Part shown: positions 35,466-47,215 of the stretch, piece by piece
Layout of the letters: every line of letters starts with the position of its first letter
Position numbering within the stretch: the first letter of the stretch is position 1
DNA from: Lamellibrachia columna
Lineage: Eukaryota > Annelida > Polychaeta > Sabellida > Siboglinidae
Direction: 5' to 3'
Assembly: GCA_963662155.1 (NCBI GenBank)
Contig: OY759263.1
Coordinates: forward strand, 33,404,106-33,468,105
Length of the DNA stretch: 64,000 bases
The notes under the pieces: model-generated
Databases searched by the model: none
What the model was told of the DNA's origin: nothing
The model's input: the letters and a program-made list of their open reading frames with translations, nothing else
Made by a program: the position numbers and the translations under genes

Positions 35466-37894
35466 AACGTGACGGCTTCGTCAGAAATATAGAAATATAT
35501 AGACATCTGAGTGTTTGAAAGGACCCCTCTGTTTATTGCCCATCCCTAGCAGAAATTATGCATGTTCAAAACGAAGAGTTGCGGTGTGGCAGATAAATGG
35601 TAGGCTGGACAACGTCAATGTTGTTTACGACTTGTTACGTCATTGCAACAGGCAATTGAGCACCGTAACAAAACGAAGGTTATTGTGTTTCTATACACAT
35701 TTCCAATACAGACACTATCCACTTGAATATGACATTCCGGGTACCGACTATTGCATCAGTCGGAAATCAATGACAGAATACAAAACGATTGAAGAAAAAC
35801 ATGATAACCATGATAAAGAAAAGGTGCAAGAGCTGGTGGTGAATTGCAACAAGATTGATGGAACAGGGTAGCAAATGTAATATGCTAATTATTTGCAGTT
35901 ATGATCAGAACTTCGTTACTTTAACAAACAAGGTTGAAATATTAATTATTATTATACATTTATAATGCGCCGTGTATTACAAACGTATAATCTTACAGTT
36001 ACAAGAACAGTGTGTCACTATGATTATTCAGGACTGGTCATATAATTAGCAGCTGGTCAAGGGCAGACAGTGCCTGATTCATCATGTCCAGGAGATATCA
36101 AGATGATATCTTTAAAGAATATGTAATCGTAAAAGTAAATAAGTACTCGATCATGTATCAGATGATGTACAGTGCATAGAGACATTATATTGTATGTATT
36201 TTTACAATTGCATTAAACGTTATAAACTATCAAAATATAATGTGCACATTGATATGTTTGTAGCATCAGTTGTTTCCATGTGTTTTCTGTGCGAAACTGA
36301 AAATAAATAGCCAGTATACAGGATTTCTAATTTACCCTATTTCTTTGGTAATTGACTTTATAAGGACGTCTTCTATTATATATCCACCATTGTAATGCTT
36401 AGCGATACGCAATTTTTTGAGGAGAGGGTAAAGGTATGATGGTTCGTGATAAGTTCAAACAAATTTTGAGGCTTCCTGGAGTTAAATTCTAGCGGCTGGG
36501 TGGCGCCTCCCGCGTTTCTTCACAATCTCCGTTCTCTCCAGTTTCCCCAGTTTCTACAAACTCGCCGCCGAAATTGCAAAAAAGTACGCCCTACGAATAG
36601 GTTATTGTCGACAATTGTGAACGACCCCTAGATCTAAGCGCGAGCGAGCTGGAACCAGTCATGCATCTTAATCGGTGAGTTCACCGCGCATGATAAAGTT
36701 TAAGTGGGAGGTTTCCATGGAAACCAGGTCGTTCAGCTGTCAGGCCAACGGTGGGGCGATCCCTTTACTGGGGTCAGTCCTGTGAACATCGAGGGCTAGG
36801 ACGTCTGAGATGACACTAAGGGTGGTCGCATCAGTTTCTAACCCCAACACTTGGTGTTGCACATTGTCTGTATATCATCCTTCAGAATTTGTCTAACTGA
36901 ACCCCCTTAAAATAACACATGTTACATTTATACAAAAAATATACCTTTTTCACGTGGAACGGATTGAAATAACACACGTTTTTCCTTGACATGAGTCACA
37001 TTCCACATTTATCACGCATATTGTCAATAAAATGACTGCCACGTCTGCCACACTGGGCTAAATATATGGAAAGGAGGCAAACATCACACGATTGGCCCTA
37101 GCTTCGATAAAACGTACTGAAATGTAATGGCAACATGGGTCAATCAGACCAATGATGCCGAGTGCCGGATTAACCATATGGGGGGCTGGTAAAAACATGT
37201 TGTGGAGGTCCTTACCGAGTGCGTGAAATACGAAGATTGTAAAGTGTAGTAGGTCCTGTTAATTATGGTAACCCCATACCCTAATGTTTATTCAACTTTG
37301 TTTGAGCATAAATATTCACATATTGTTATTGATGACGGCGTACAAACATACAAACACAATACAGCGTATGAAAAAAAAAATTCATCATACAATGACATAC
37401 CAGAAAATTATACAATGAAATGCAGTATCAAATAGAGATCGTAAATGTAAAAAAAAAGAGTGACATCCAAATACTTTCTACCAAATTAGTTACCAATGGT
37501 TCAACATATATGATCGTGTGAATAGTGAGATATGACTGTGCATCTGTTGAACTTTATCAAACTTTAATGAATTGTTTGTGCGTTTTGTCAGCAATTATAT
37601 CCGACAAAATCTTGTCAAGATTAATGCAACGCATATTGTTCCATTCCGTACTGAACATATTCAGATGAGCCTGTTTCTGGCTCATTGTGGATCTTTACTC
37701 ATCCTTGATCAGCTTCCCTCTCCTACAATTACTAAGCATCAAAGTATCAAAGATATGTGCGGTCGTCTTATCTCGGCCATCTTTGACTGGGTGTTACGGC
37801 GTTTTCGGCATGCTGATTTTGTTGGTGTTGTTGTGTTGATTGACAGTGCAGTGATGCGTGACGAGCCGACGGCTTAACAATAATCTTCGGATGG
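35466..37894. other. Mostly non-coding interval
   Basis: ORFs at 35515-35871 (118 codons) and 37572-37877 (101 codons) have no signatures I recognise and no clear splice context. A GC-richer patch at 36480-36680 ends in a strong donor ('atcttaatcggtgagt') and could be a 5' exon. Poly-A runs at 37370 and 37448 are unassigned. Confidence 0.4.
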
Positions 37895-38160
37895 TTACCA
37901 AAACAAAAGGCAATTGCTTTTTACAACAATATTCAAACCAAAGATTTGGTGATAAAGAACGTATGTTGTATCTTCACGGATGTATGCGAGTTGCGTCATC
38001 GTCGACCACTGTCCATGACTCTGTGGTATTAATATAAACGAAGAAGAAGGAACAAAAATCGACGACCGGTATCGGTGCCAGCTTCGGCAACAAGTGGATT
38101 CGAACTCGGGTCCTCGTGATTGAGAGTCCGATGTTCTAACCACTACGCCACCGCGCCCCA
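37895..38160 (-). mobile_element. tRNA-derived SINE (second family)
   Basis: The minus-strand head 'ggggcgcggtggcgtagtgg' 'ttagaacatcggactctcaa' has a good polymerase III A box (tggcgtagtgg, about 38140-38150). The B box 'gagttcgaatcc' lies at about 38097-38108. A tRNA-unrelated body follows ('cttgttgccgaagctggcac'). The 3' end is not clear. Translation gives GGVVVRTSDSQSRGPEFES, a peptide often mis-annotated as protein from such SINEs. This differs from the 8750-9005 family, whose boxes are degenerate. Confidence 0.7.
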
Positions 38161-38245
38161 GACGTGACATCATACTACATCAGACGTGACATCATACTAC
38201 ATCAGACGTGACATCATACTACATCAGACGTGACATCATACACAT
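38158..38245 (+). repeat. 22-bp tandem repeat, about four units
   Basis: 'cagacgtgacatcatactac' + 'at' repeats from the SINE 5' edge outward. The last unit is 'gacgtgacatcatacacatt'. Confidence 0.85.
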
Positions 38246-38588
38246 TGTGTTCGCTTTTTATCAAGCGCTAATGGTTACAAAGATTACTATCCCATTTGTA
38301 GTTTGTGACATTCAGTACAATGGATCAGTACGTACTAACACTAAATAATGATAAACATTTATATATAATATACATACATCCGATACAAATAGTCGGCGAC
38401 CGAAGTATGATTGTGAATAAAATAAAATAAAAAATATGTATAGTTTATGAAGTCATTAATTGCAAACAGACAAGTACAAATATAAATATATAAATAAACA
38501 CGCACGTGCGCACGCACACACGAACATGCGCACAAAAAAAACACGTATGCATGCATTCACGCACACACCACCGATTTGCATACACACA

Positions 38589-38589
<1 letters not shown>

Positions 38590-38627
<38 letters not shown>

Positions 38628-38698
38628 CGTGTGCGTGTGCGTGTGCGTGTGCGTGTGCGTGTGCGTGTGCGTGTGCGTGTGCGTGTGCGTGTGCGTGT
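38590..38698 (+). repeat. TA/TG/(CGTGTG)n compound microsatellite
   Basis: 'atatatat' then (TG)n then about 12 units of CGTGTG. A low-complexity tract; ORFs across it are artefacts. Confidence 0.95.
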
Positions 38699-40589
38699 CA
38701 CTTTTCTCATTGTTTTCTTCTGTAATTTGTAAACCTTTAATGTTTATTTCCCCAAGAAAGTAAGCAGTCATTTTATTTTATTGATGACAATGTTCTTATT
38801 GCAGACAAACATTAAAATACAAGATTCGGCTACCAAGTATTTTCGAAACATAATCATGTGAGTGAACGTGTGCAGTTATGCATTTGCGTGCGTGTGTCAC
38901 TACGTCATCATAATGGCGTCACGAATTTGAAAACACTTTAGTCATACAATCATGATACATATCAATTGAATGTATTTGTAATATACTTTGCAATATTCCA
39001 ACTTCCGTCGTGGACTATGCTACGATGTCTGCTACACCTCTTTAGAAATCCTTCGGTGACATGCACTTATTAACTGACCAAAACTCTGCAATGTTCGGTG
39101 CGATTTCAATTTTGTTGATGAATTTGTTTGCATGACGGCAAATACTGTATGCCATCGACATGCTAGGTGGAGTACCGTAACATGTATAGTCATTTTTCCA
39201 ATGAAAATATTCATTGTACAAAGTGTCGTTTTTATTAAGAATCGTTAGATATTTGGCCAGTTCTCTTGGAGAAGAAAAATCTTTGACGTTAATATAAGAA
39301 TATTTTGGTAGATACTTCTCGTACTCAGCACCTCCCAAAACAATCGGAACGACATCTTCGTTCAGTCGCAACCACACTTTCTCCGTGATGTATTCGGGAC
39401 ACAGGCTGTTTTCAAATGCCAAGTAGAACTTGTACGTTGTGTAGAAGATGTTCACACTTTCTACTGAACTTTGGAAAACATGTATGATTTCCACATTTGC
39501 CGTATATGTCGACTGGGATGTAACGTTGCAATAGATTTACGTAGTCTCCCTCTTACTCGCTGCTGCACAGCGGGATACCATCCACGCAACCAGTCGGCAC
39601 TTGCCCGCTGCTCGGTTGTACGACACGTATGGCTTCTCTTGCGACAACCACGGGGCTGTGTCCGCCAAAGTGCCATAAACTGTCCTGATGTAATCTGTTA
39701 TGCTGCTCGGGTCTTTCTTGATGATTTCTCGATTTGGCAAGCAAACCCCGTAAGGTTTCACAATGTCAACGGCACTTGAGTAGGTTAGTGTCAGGTTGAA
39801 CGAAGAATGGTATATGGTCAAACGAGAAAAATTTAATAGATCATGTCTTGGCGCTTCGGTGTGGTAAAATAACCATTTCTGGTGAGGAAGTCGGAAAGGT
39901 GGCATGTCTCGTTCGTGTCGTAGATAGAATGCGTTGATCATTATGACGTCGCTCGAGTTATATGAAGATTGATTTGTGAATTCGCAAGGGATGGGTGTTG
40001 CGCATTTTGTGAAATCTAAGCGACCTGTCTTGAACCAATTATGAATTGGTGGCGTCCATGTAATAATACGGATAACTTGTTTGTCTTTCGCACGACTCGT
40101 CTTATTGTTATTTGATGTCCTGTGAGAGACTGTTGTATTCAGTGATGAATGTCGGCGTTGTTTTGGGTACCACATGTTCATCTTGCCAATGCTTTGGCTT
40201 TACCACCGTTATTGCAATATAGAACTTCATTACTGTCAGGCCAAGAAATACTGTGACGACGTACTTCAACTTCGGCAAACGGCAACCCCTAAACGAACAT
40301 AAACCATAATCACTAACTTAAGTGTATTCTCTAAATGCCCATTACACACACAAAGTTACGGTACATATCATGAACCAGTAAGCAGAATTGGGTGTACTCA
40401 CTTTGTGTGCGTCAACGTCTGATCAGGTTGGTGGTTGACATTCAAATACTTAATTGTAACGTTTAATCAACGTAATTTATGATCGATATCCGAATCTGAC
40501 GTCAACCATACACCAACGTCCGCATGACGTCATGTACAACGTCGAACGTTCACTGGGTACGACGTGTTAATCATGGAAGTGAAGCTACA

Positions 40590-40862
40590 GTACATCATGA
40601 CGATGACGACGATGGTGACGATGATGGCGGTGGTGATGATGGTGAAGATGGTGACTATGGTGGCGATGGTGGCGATGATGACGATGGTGACGGCGATGAT
40701 GGCGATAATGACGATGATGACAGAGATTACGATGATTACGATGATTACGATGATTACGCTGATGACGATGGTGACGATGATGACAATGATGACGATGAAG
40801 ACGATGGCGACGATGATGACGATGATGAAGTTGGTGATGATCACAATGACGATGATGATGTT
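40590..40862 (+). repeat. GAT/GAC trinucleotide-like low-complexity tract
   Basis: Irregular 'gatgacgatgg' units. The frames read poly-Asp, Met-Thr or His-rich, so I do not accept it as coding. It lies about 300 bp upstream of the GT10 D signal-anchor exon, inside its predicted intron. Confidence 0.85.
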
Positions 40863-40879
40863 CGATTTCCATGCGCGGA

Positions 40880-41015
40880 TATTGGATTAAAAATCCAATC
40901 TCAAATATGACGAATATATTCAAATAAACATCCAACTTCAAATTTAACGGATATTCAATTAAAAATCCAACCTCAAATCAGACGGATATTCAATAAAAAA
41001 AATCCAACATCAAAT
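40880..41015 (+). repeat. ~35-bp tandem repeat, four units
   Basis: Units like 'ggatattcaattaaaaatcc' 'aacctcaaatcagac'. AT-rich; within the predicted GT10 D intron. Confidence 0.75.
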
Positions 41016-41369
41016 ATGATTACATCGATCCCAACCACGAACAATAATTTCATGCGAGACTAAATGTTGCATAATCCTAATGATAATCCCCAAATGTTCA
41101 GGTTTCAGCAACGAAACAAGAAAATATGTCAATCTGGGCGCTTACATTTAGCATTACCAGAGCACACACGATGCACGAGATCGACCACTAAAACTCGTGC
41201 GATCGCCCCATAATGGAATGTTTGAAGTAAACCTACCTGAGACGTAAGGTACTCATTCTTTCTTCTCTGTCCGGCCAAGCTCACTTGAATTCAGCAATGT
41301 CGCAGGTCCCGGCTATCGCAGAACCTTCTACGATGGCTTGTAACCTGGTCCACCGCCGTACCGGAACTG

Positions 41370-42290
41370 TAAATAGAAACACTTCAACAGTTTGTGCCAA
41401 TGCAATTGCTACGTCAGGCTATATTTAAAATCCGACTTCATTCCATAATATTCCTGCCTGACAGTCACGTGTCATTATTGGTAGGTGTTGATGTCTTACA
41501 ACATTAACGAAACGTATCGTTGTCCAATGGATGTAAGACCAGTGTTGTGAGCGATGTGTTTGTTGTAGACGTATTAGCAACGACGTAATTACCGATAAAT
41601 CGCGCGATTTGTTTTATCGCCGATCCCCACCAATCATGTGCTGAATGGAGGAGTGCAGCGCATATAGAGTTACATCACTTATCATTCCCCTATAGACTAG
41701 GGTGATAAGCCAGCAAGTTTCCAGGAAGCAGTCGTGGACCACCGACCGGCATCTCATTGCATGGCAGAAACAGTTCCAGCAACTGCCATAACATAGGGTA
41801 GTACTGTTTAAAATGTGAACATGACTTGACAAATATAAGTTTAACATGTGAAAGTATTTAACATGAACATATCTCAGTGTCCCCTGGCTCAGGCCTAGAT
41901 GGGTGACACACGTGGTGGTCTATATGTATGCATGTGTCACAGGGATGTTGACCTTTGACTAATAGGATTTTAATGGGGCACATGCATGCATGTATGCATA
42001 TGGGGTGATATTCTGATTATTGTATTTTATCACTTGCAGTCATTGGTTACGGTATGTTTCTTTAGTGGTGCTACTGTTATAGTTAATAAATTTGATATGC
42101 AAGTGCATGCATAGACTGTTCCTACAGTTAAGCCAGGATCAGGTTGGTACCCTCTCTCCCTTTGAACTTACAATAATTTATTGTTCTGGGAGGTGGTTGG
42201 GAGAGGATTGATCTTGATCATTCCCTAGAGACATGTGTATTGAGCAGTGTCCAATTTTTTTGTTTTAAACAACAGTATAATGGCAGCTAT
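41370..42290. other. Non-coding region upstream of GT10 D
   Basis: No ORF or RNA supported. A promoter cannot be identified from sequence alone. Confidence 0.4.
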
Positions 42291-42292
42291 GC

Positions 42293-42373
42293 TAGGTGTT
42301 CTATTTATGTATGTAGCAGCGCGAGATTAGGTTGTTCCCTATGGGAGCCAATGACAGATATAAATAGAACACC
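42293..42373. repeat. Small fold-back element
   Basis: 'aggtgttctatttat' at the left and 'ataaatagaacacct' at the right form a perfect 15-bp inverted repeat around a loop of about 50 bp. Confidence 0.7.
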
Positions 42374-42379
42374 TGTTAG

Positions 42380-43085
42380 TAAAACAAGACCGCTGAGAGG
42401 ATCATGCCTCAGTTACACTTCCTGGTGTGTTACAGGCGAATGTAGGGCATAGTAATTTTAGGTATGTATTACTAAAAAAAATCATATCATCTGACATAAC
42501 TGCATTTGAGCAGGTACATTGGCAAGTTTGCTGGTAGAACCTGCTGACAGTGTAAATGTGGATTTCTAGATGATTTCAACAGTCGGAAGCATTTTTGGCA
42601 ATTTTGTCGCCAGGACCGCTGAGAGGATCATGGCTTAGTTACACTTCCTGGTGTGTTACAGGCGAATGTAGGGCATGGTAATTTTAGGTATGTGTTTTTA
42701 AAAAAATAATAAAATAATCTGATATAATTGCATTTGAGCAGGCACATTGGCAAGTTTGCTGGTAGAACCTGCTGACAGTATACATGTGGATTTCTAGATG
42801 ATTTCAACAGGCAGAAGCATTTTTGTAAATTTTGTCGCCACATGTGCGTAGCAATTCATAAAGAAATTAGTCAACATTGACGGGTATGGCACGTTCAGGC
42901 ATTTTAAAAGGGTTAATATTCTTGACTAAGCTCGACCAGATGTCAATGAGATGACGACAACGGCAGGTAAGAAGTTTCACCATGTTTGATAGTTTTGTTT
43001 TCTTATAATCATATAATCATGCAGAACGTTAACATGACCACCAATGGGAAACGTAACAGTAGGCTGAACCCTGAGCTCTTATCAG
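42380..43085 (-). repeat. R2 repeat, one full and one partial tandem copy
   Basis: The reverse strand matches 28430-28912. The block 'accgctgagaggatcatg' ... 'gatttctagatgatttcaac' occurs twice (about 42390-42580 and 42616-42805), so the 3' half was duplicated in tandem. The 5' half ('ttgacatctggtcgagct', 'aacgttctgcatga') extends to about 43085. Confidence 0.75.
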
Positions 43086-43890
43086 TTGACACATGATACA
43101 TCGAATCACAGCGACGCAGGCACAGGCCAGTGACACCCACGCTGCTGTACGGCAAGAACCCACTGGAGGCGAAGTCTTTATACCGTATGGCACCCAGTCT
43201 TCATCATACACCACACCAACGTCTACTAAATAACTTCAGATGTTGAGTTTAGTAAAGGTACAATTGGTTAAAATACATGTATCCCAAGTGTAACTGTTAA
43301 ATCACTGTAATAATACACTCGCTGTCTGATAGATGAGCAGTTTATGTGCCCATAAACAACAGTAGCTTTGTCATTGCGTGTCGGGATGGTGGCATGTTTA
43401 TATGTACAACTACAGTGATTTGTCTTCGTGCATATATCTTCATCCTAACTGTATGGTTTGCCCTGATAATGAATCTTATCATGGCAGACATGTAGTCTAT
43501 TTCCATTCCAAAGACATGGCAATTGAAATACAGCTGCTTGTGTAAACACTGATTTCCCGTTGATGCTGACAGTCGACTAAACTAATTTTGTACAATTGAA
43601 GATTCTAACTTGTGAATAGAGATGGTTACTTGCCTGGATATTCGGGTTCTAATACAATAAAAACTGCAATAGCCTCATAAACCTCCTGTATTCGTCGTAA
43701 TTAATTGCGGTGAAAAATACGTGGTTTGGTTAGTGCATATATACATACATAAATTTTAGTTCTTTTAAAATTTGAATGTGTCCCTCTTCCAGCGATCGTC
43801 AATTTTTTAACGCAGTGATGTTTGGTGCTTCTACGGCTGATAATGGAAGGTCATTTAAGGCCTGAAATATGCGTAGCGAGAATGTATGTT
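43086..43890. other. Non-coding spacer
   Basis: No gene or repeat recognised. Confidence 0.4.
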
Positions 43891-43892
43891 TT

Positions 43893-44125
43893 CTAGTGTC
43901 GTGTCTGCTGGGTGTCTTATGTCGAGTCTGCTGGGTGTCTTATGTCGAGCCTGCTGGGTGTCTTATGTCTATTCTGCTGAGTGTCTTATGTCGCGTCTGC
44001 TAGGTGTCTTATGTCGTGTCTGCTGGGTGTCTTATTTCGAGTCTGCTTTGTGTCTTATGTCGCGTCTGCTGGGTATCTTATGTCGAGTCTGCTGGGTGTC
44101 TTATGTCGAGTCTGCTGGGTGTTTT
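43893..44125 (+). repeat. 23-bp tandem repeat, about ten units
   Basis: The unit is 'gtgtcttatgtcgagtct' + 'gctgg', with variants gcg/gtg/gag at the middle. The ORF across it is periodic every 23 residues and is a repeat artefact. Confidence 0.92.
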
Positions 44126-44480
44126 TATAATTTCTCTTTGTGGCCGCCTGTGCTTCGACAGTTAGTTGTGAAGAAATCGTCATTGTTTATGTAATCGATG
44201 CCAAGTAGTATCTTGTACGTTTAGTATGCCATGGATCGTAAGTTCAGATGTTTCGGTCTGGCTATGTATGGGTGTGTCTAAAAGCCAGGCGTTTCATGCA
44301 CATGACGTTACCTACAAACTGCGTACATTACAATTCTATATTTAGCAACCGCGTTGCACTGTGAAGCGCCACCGTAGGAAATATTTCTTACTTAGTCATA
44401 CAATTTGACAATGTTGTGTGGGTGTCGCAATTTATCAATAACATCTTGCGATAGGCTCGCCAGAAATAATGATGTTAGTC
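44126..44480. other. Spacer
   Basis: No features recognised. Confidence 0.4.
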
Positions 44481-44750
44481 TGCCGGGCGGTTCATCCCCA
44501 TGTCGCGTGCACGAAACGTCTGGCCTGTGAACGAAACGCCTGGCATGTGAACGAAACGCCTGGCCTGTGAACGAAACGCCTGGCCTGTGAACGAAACGCC
44601 TGGCCTGTGAACGAAACGTCTAGCATGTGAACGAAACGCCTGGCCTGTGAACGAAACGCCTGGCCTGTGAACGAAACGTCTGGCTTGTGAACGAAACGTC
44701 TGGCCTGTGAACGAAACGCCTGGCCTGTGAACGAAACGCCTGGCCTGCAA
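44481..44750 (-). repeat. 20-bp minisatellite, first array
   Basis: About 12 units of 'gtgaacgaaacgcctggcct', preceded by a 'cggttcatccc' box. Three units make 60 bp, so the frame stays open for long runs (RPGVSFTGQ periodic peptide) without implying a gene. Confidence 0.93.
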
Positions 44751-44879
44751 GTTATACAAGTGTGTAGTTGTTACAGGAAATAAAATCATGCCGTATTTAG
44801 GGTAATTTTTGCATTAAAAGTGTTCCATGGCTTATATGTTATATCTTTGTCTTGTACACAAATTTAGTATTTATTTTTC

Positions 44880-45090
44880 TGCACAAAGCCGCGGGTGTTT
44901 CAATCCCGCGCTTCCCTGCGAGTCCCACTCGTTGTTTAACTGTGTATCTTTGACCCACGACATACAAACGTGCCTTATTTGGGACCGTTATTACAATAAA
45001 CATATCCAACAGCATATCTAGGTCTAGCCTTGTCTATCTACATAAATTGAGTGGACACAAAACTGCGGGCGGTTCATTCCCGCGTGGCGT
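44880..45090 (+). repeat. Inter-array module
   Basis: 'cacaaagccgcgggtgtttc' ... 'gtgtatctttgacccacgac' ... 'aaaactgcgggcggttcatt'. The same module links the arrays at 721-985, 44460, 45060 and 45865-46110. It carries the possible hairpin cgcggg...cccgcg around 'cggttcatt'. Confidence 0.7.
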
Positions 45091-45822
45091 GAACGAAACA
45101 CCTGCATGGCCTGTGAATGAAACCCCTGGCCTGTGAACGAAACGTCTGGCTTGTGAACGAAACCCCTGGCCTGAGAATGAAACCCCTGGCCGGTGAATGA
45201 AATCCCTGGTATGTGAACAAAACCCCCGGCCTGTTAACGAAACCCCTGGCCGGTGAATGAAACCTCTGGCCTGTGAACGAAATCCCTGGCCTGTGAACGA
45301 AACCACTGGCCTGTGAACGAAACGTCTGGCGTGTGAACGAAATCCCTCGCCTGTGAATGAAACACCTGGCCAGTGAATGAAATCCCTGGCCTGTGAATGA
45401 AACCCCTGGCCTGTGAACGAAACGTCTGGCTTGTGAACGAAACTCCTGGCCTGTGAATGAAACGCCTGGCCTGTGAATGAAACCCCTGACCTGTGAACGA
45501 AACGTATGGCTTGTGAACGAAACCCCTGGCCTGTGAAAGAAACCCCTGGCCTGTGAACGAAACCCCTGGCCTGTGAATGAAACCCCTGGCCTGTGAATGA
45601 AACACTTGGCCTGTGAATGAAACCCCTGGCCTGTGAACGAAACCCCTGGCCTGTGAATGAAACCCCTGGCCTGTGAATGAAACGTATGGCTTGTGAACGA
45701 AACCCCTGGCCTGTGAATGAAACCCATGGCCTGTGAATGAAATCCCTGGCCTGTGAATGAAACCCCTGGCCTGTGAACGAAACGTCTGGCTTGTGAACGA
45801 AACTCCTGGCCTGTGAACGAAA
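45085..45822 (-). repeat. 20-bp minisatellite, second array
   Basis: About 36 units of 'gtgaatgaaacccctggcct' with variants ('acgtctggctt', 'acgtatggctt') that recur in blocks, pointing to higher-order duplications. The 257-codon minus-strand ORF is a by-product of the 20-bp period. The left segmental copy has only one such unit (near 790). Confidence 0.93.
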
Positions 45823-46104
45823 TTACTTTAACTGAAAATTGCAACAACTATCCCCGGTCTCCCCTACACACAAAGCCGTGGGCGGTTCATTCCCGCGTGG
45901 CGTGAACGAAACGCCTGGCCTTTCAATGAAACGCCTGTGTATTTAACTGTGTATATTTGATGCACGACATAAAATCATATCATATGTATGGTCGTTATTG
46001 CGTTAACGATATTCCATAGCTTATATTATATTATATCATTGTCTTGTACACAAATTGCGTATACACAAAGCCGTTGTCGGTTCATTCCCGAGTTGCTAGT
46101 GGGG

Positions 46105-47065
46105 CAGGTTGCAACAGCCAGCAGGGCAAGTTGCAACAGCCGCACTAACTGTTTCAACTTGCCCCACTAACTGTTTCAACTTGCCCCACTAGCTGTTTCA
46201 GCTAGCCCCGTTAACTGTTGCAACTTGCCCCACTAACTGTTGCAACTTGCCCCGCTAACTGTTTCAACTTGCCCCGCTAACTGTTTCAACTTGCCCCACT
46301 AGCTGTTTCAGCTAGCCCCGCTAGCTGTTGCAACTTGCCCCACTAACTGTTACAACTTGCCCCACTAACTGTTTCAACTTGCCCCACTAGCTGTTTCAAC
46401 TTGCCCCGCTAACTGTTTCAACTTGCCCCACTAGCTGTTTCAGCTAGCCCCGCTAACTGTTTCAACTTGTCCCACTAGCTGTTTCAGCTAGCCCCGCTAA
46501 CTGTTTCAACTTGCCCCACTAGCTGTTTCAACTTGCCCCACTAGCTGTTTCAACTTGCCCCACTAACTGTTTCAACTTGCCCCACTAACTGTTTCAACTT
46601 GCCCCACTAACTGTTTCAACTTGCCCCACTAACTGTTTCAACTTGCCCCACTAACTGTTTCAACTTGCCCTCCTAACTTTTTCAACTTGCCCCACTAGCT
46701 GTTTCAGCTAGCCCCGCTAACTGTTTCAACTTGCCCCACTAACTGTTTCAACTTGCCCCACTAGCTGTTTCAACTTGCCCCACTAACTGTTTCAACTTGC
46801 CCTACTAACTGTTTCAACTTGCCCCACTAACTGTTTCAACTTGCCCCACTAACTGTTTCAACTTGCCCCACTAACTGTTTCAACTTGCCCCACTAACTGT
46901 TTCAACTTGCCCCACTAACTGTTTCAACTTGCCCCACTAACTGTTTCAACTTGCCCCACTAACTGTTTCAAATTGCCCCACTAGCTGTTTCAACTTGCCC
47001 CGCTAACTGTTTCAACTTGCCCCGCTAACTGTTTCAACTTGCCCCACTAACTGTTTCAACTTGTG
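46105..47065 (+). repeat. 22-bp minisatellite array (right)
   Basis: About 43 units of the same 22-bp repeat as 985-1707. Runs of identical units at 46595-46660 and 46830-46965 indicate recent expansion. It ends 150 bp downstream of the GT10 B stop codon. Confidence 0.95.
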
Positions 47066-47215
47066 TACGCGTTTATTATATATGCGGAAGATATTTGCGG
47101 TTTCATTGCCACTAAAAAGTTTCGATCGGGTAATGATAACCACAATCCTTCAACATGCTGGCCTCTGTCTTCCCAATAGTTATCAATTAACAGAGAACAT
47201 TGTATTTTTACAACT

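Larger units (their letters stand above)
39042..41366 (-). pseudogene. GT10 fucosyltransferase-like gene D, divergent, frame-broken
   Basis: Predicted first exon at 41237-41366: acceptor 'ctatttacag' before it, donor CTCAG|GTAGGT after it. Its ATG at 41254-41256 starts MSTLRLR. The frame joins in phase to an exon that begins at 40288 after 'gttcgtttag' and encodes a signal anchor (KYVVTVFLGLTVMKFYIAI). The catalytic exon has 'QVIRIITWTPP', 'DVIMINAFYLRHERDMP', 'FYLAFENSLCPEYITEK', 'VVPIVLGGAEYEKYLP' and 'FSSPRELAKYL'. The frame breaks three times: in the stem (40120-40180), near 39540 (TAA at 39537) and near 39450. The last two breaks cancel each other. The middle segment is conserved in the third frame (YVNLLQRYIPVDIYGKCGNHTC). 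It is either a pseudogene or carries assembly indels. It is shorter at the C-terminus than B. Confidence 0.8.

Noticed and set aside
38093..38160. Functional tRNA gene
   Set aside because: The A and B boxes are good, but the acceptor stem does not pair and a SINE body follows. It is a tRNA-derived SINE head.
39471..39779. Plus-strand ORF over GT10 D
   Set aside because: Antisense shadow; GT10 motifs lie on the minus strand.
40524..40910. Asp-rich 128-codon ORF
   Set aside because: Low-complexity GAY tract, open in several frames on both strands, and inside the predicted intron of GT10 D.
44470..44500. tRNA T-arm like 'cggttcatccc' as an RNA gene
   Set aside because: No A box or cloverleaf around it; treated as a hairpin box of the repeat module.
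45074..45847. 257-codon minus-strand ORF with periodic RPGVSFTGQGF peptide
   Set aside because: It arises from a 20-bp minisatellite (60 bp = 20 codons). It is open in more than one frame, and the other duplicate has almost no array.
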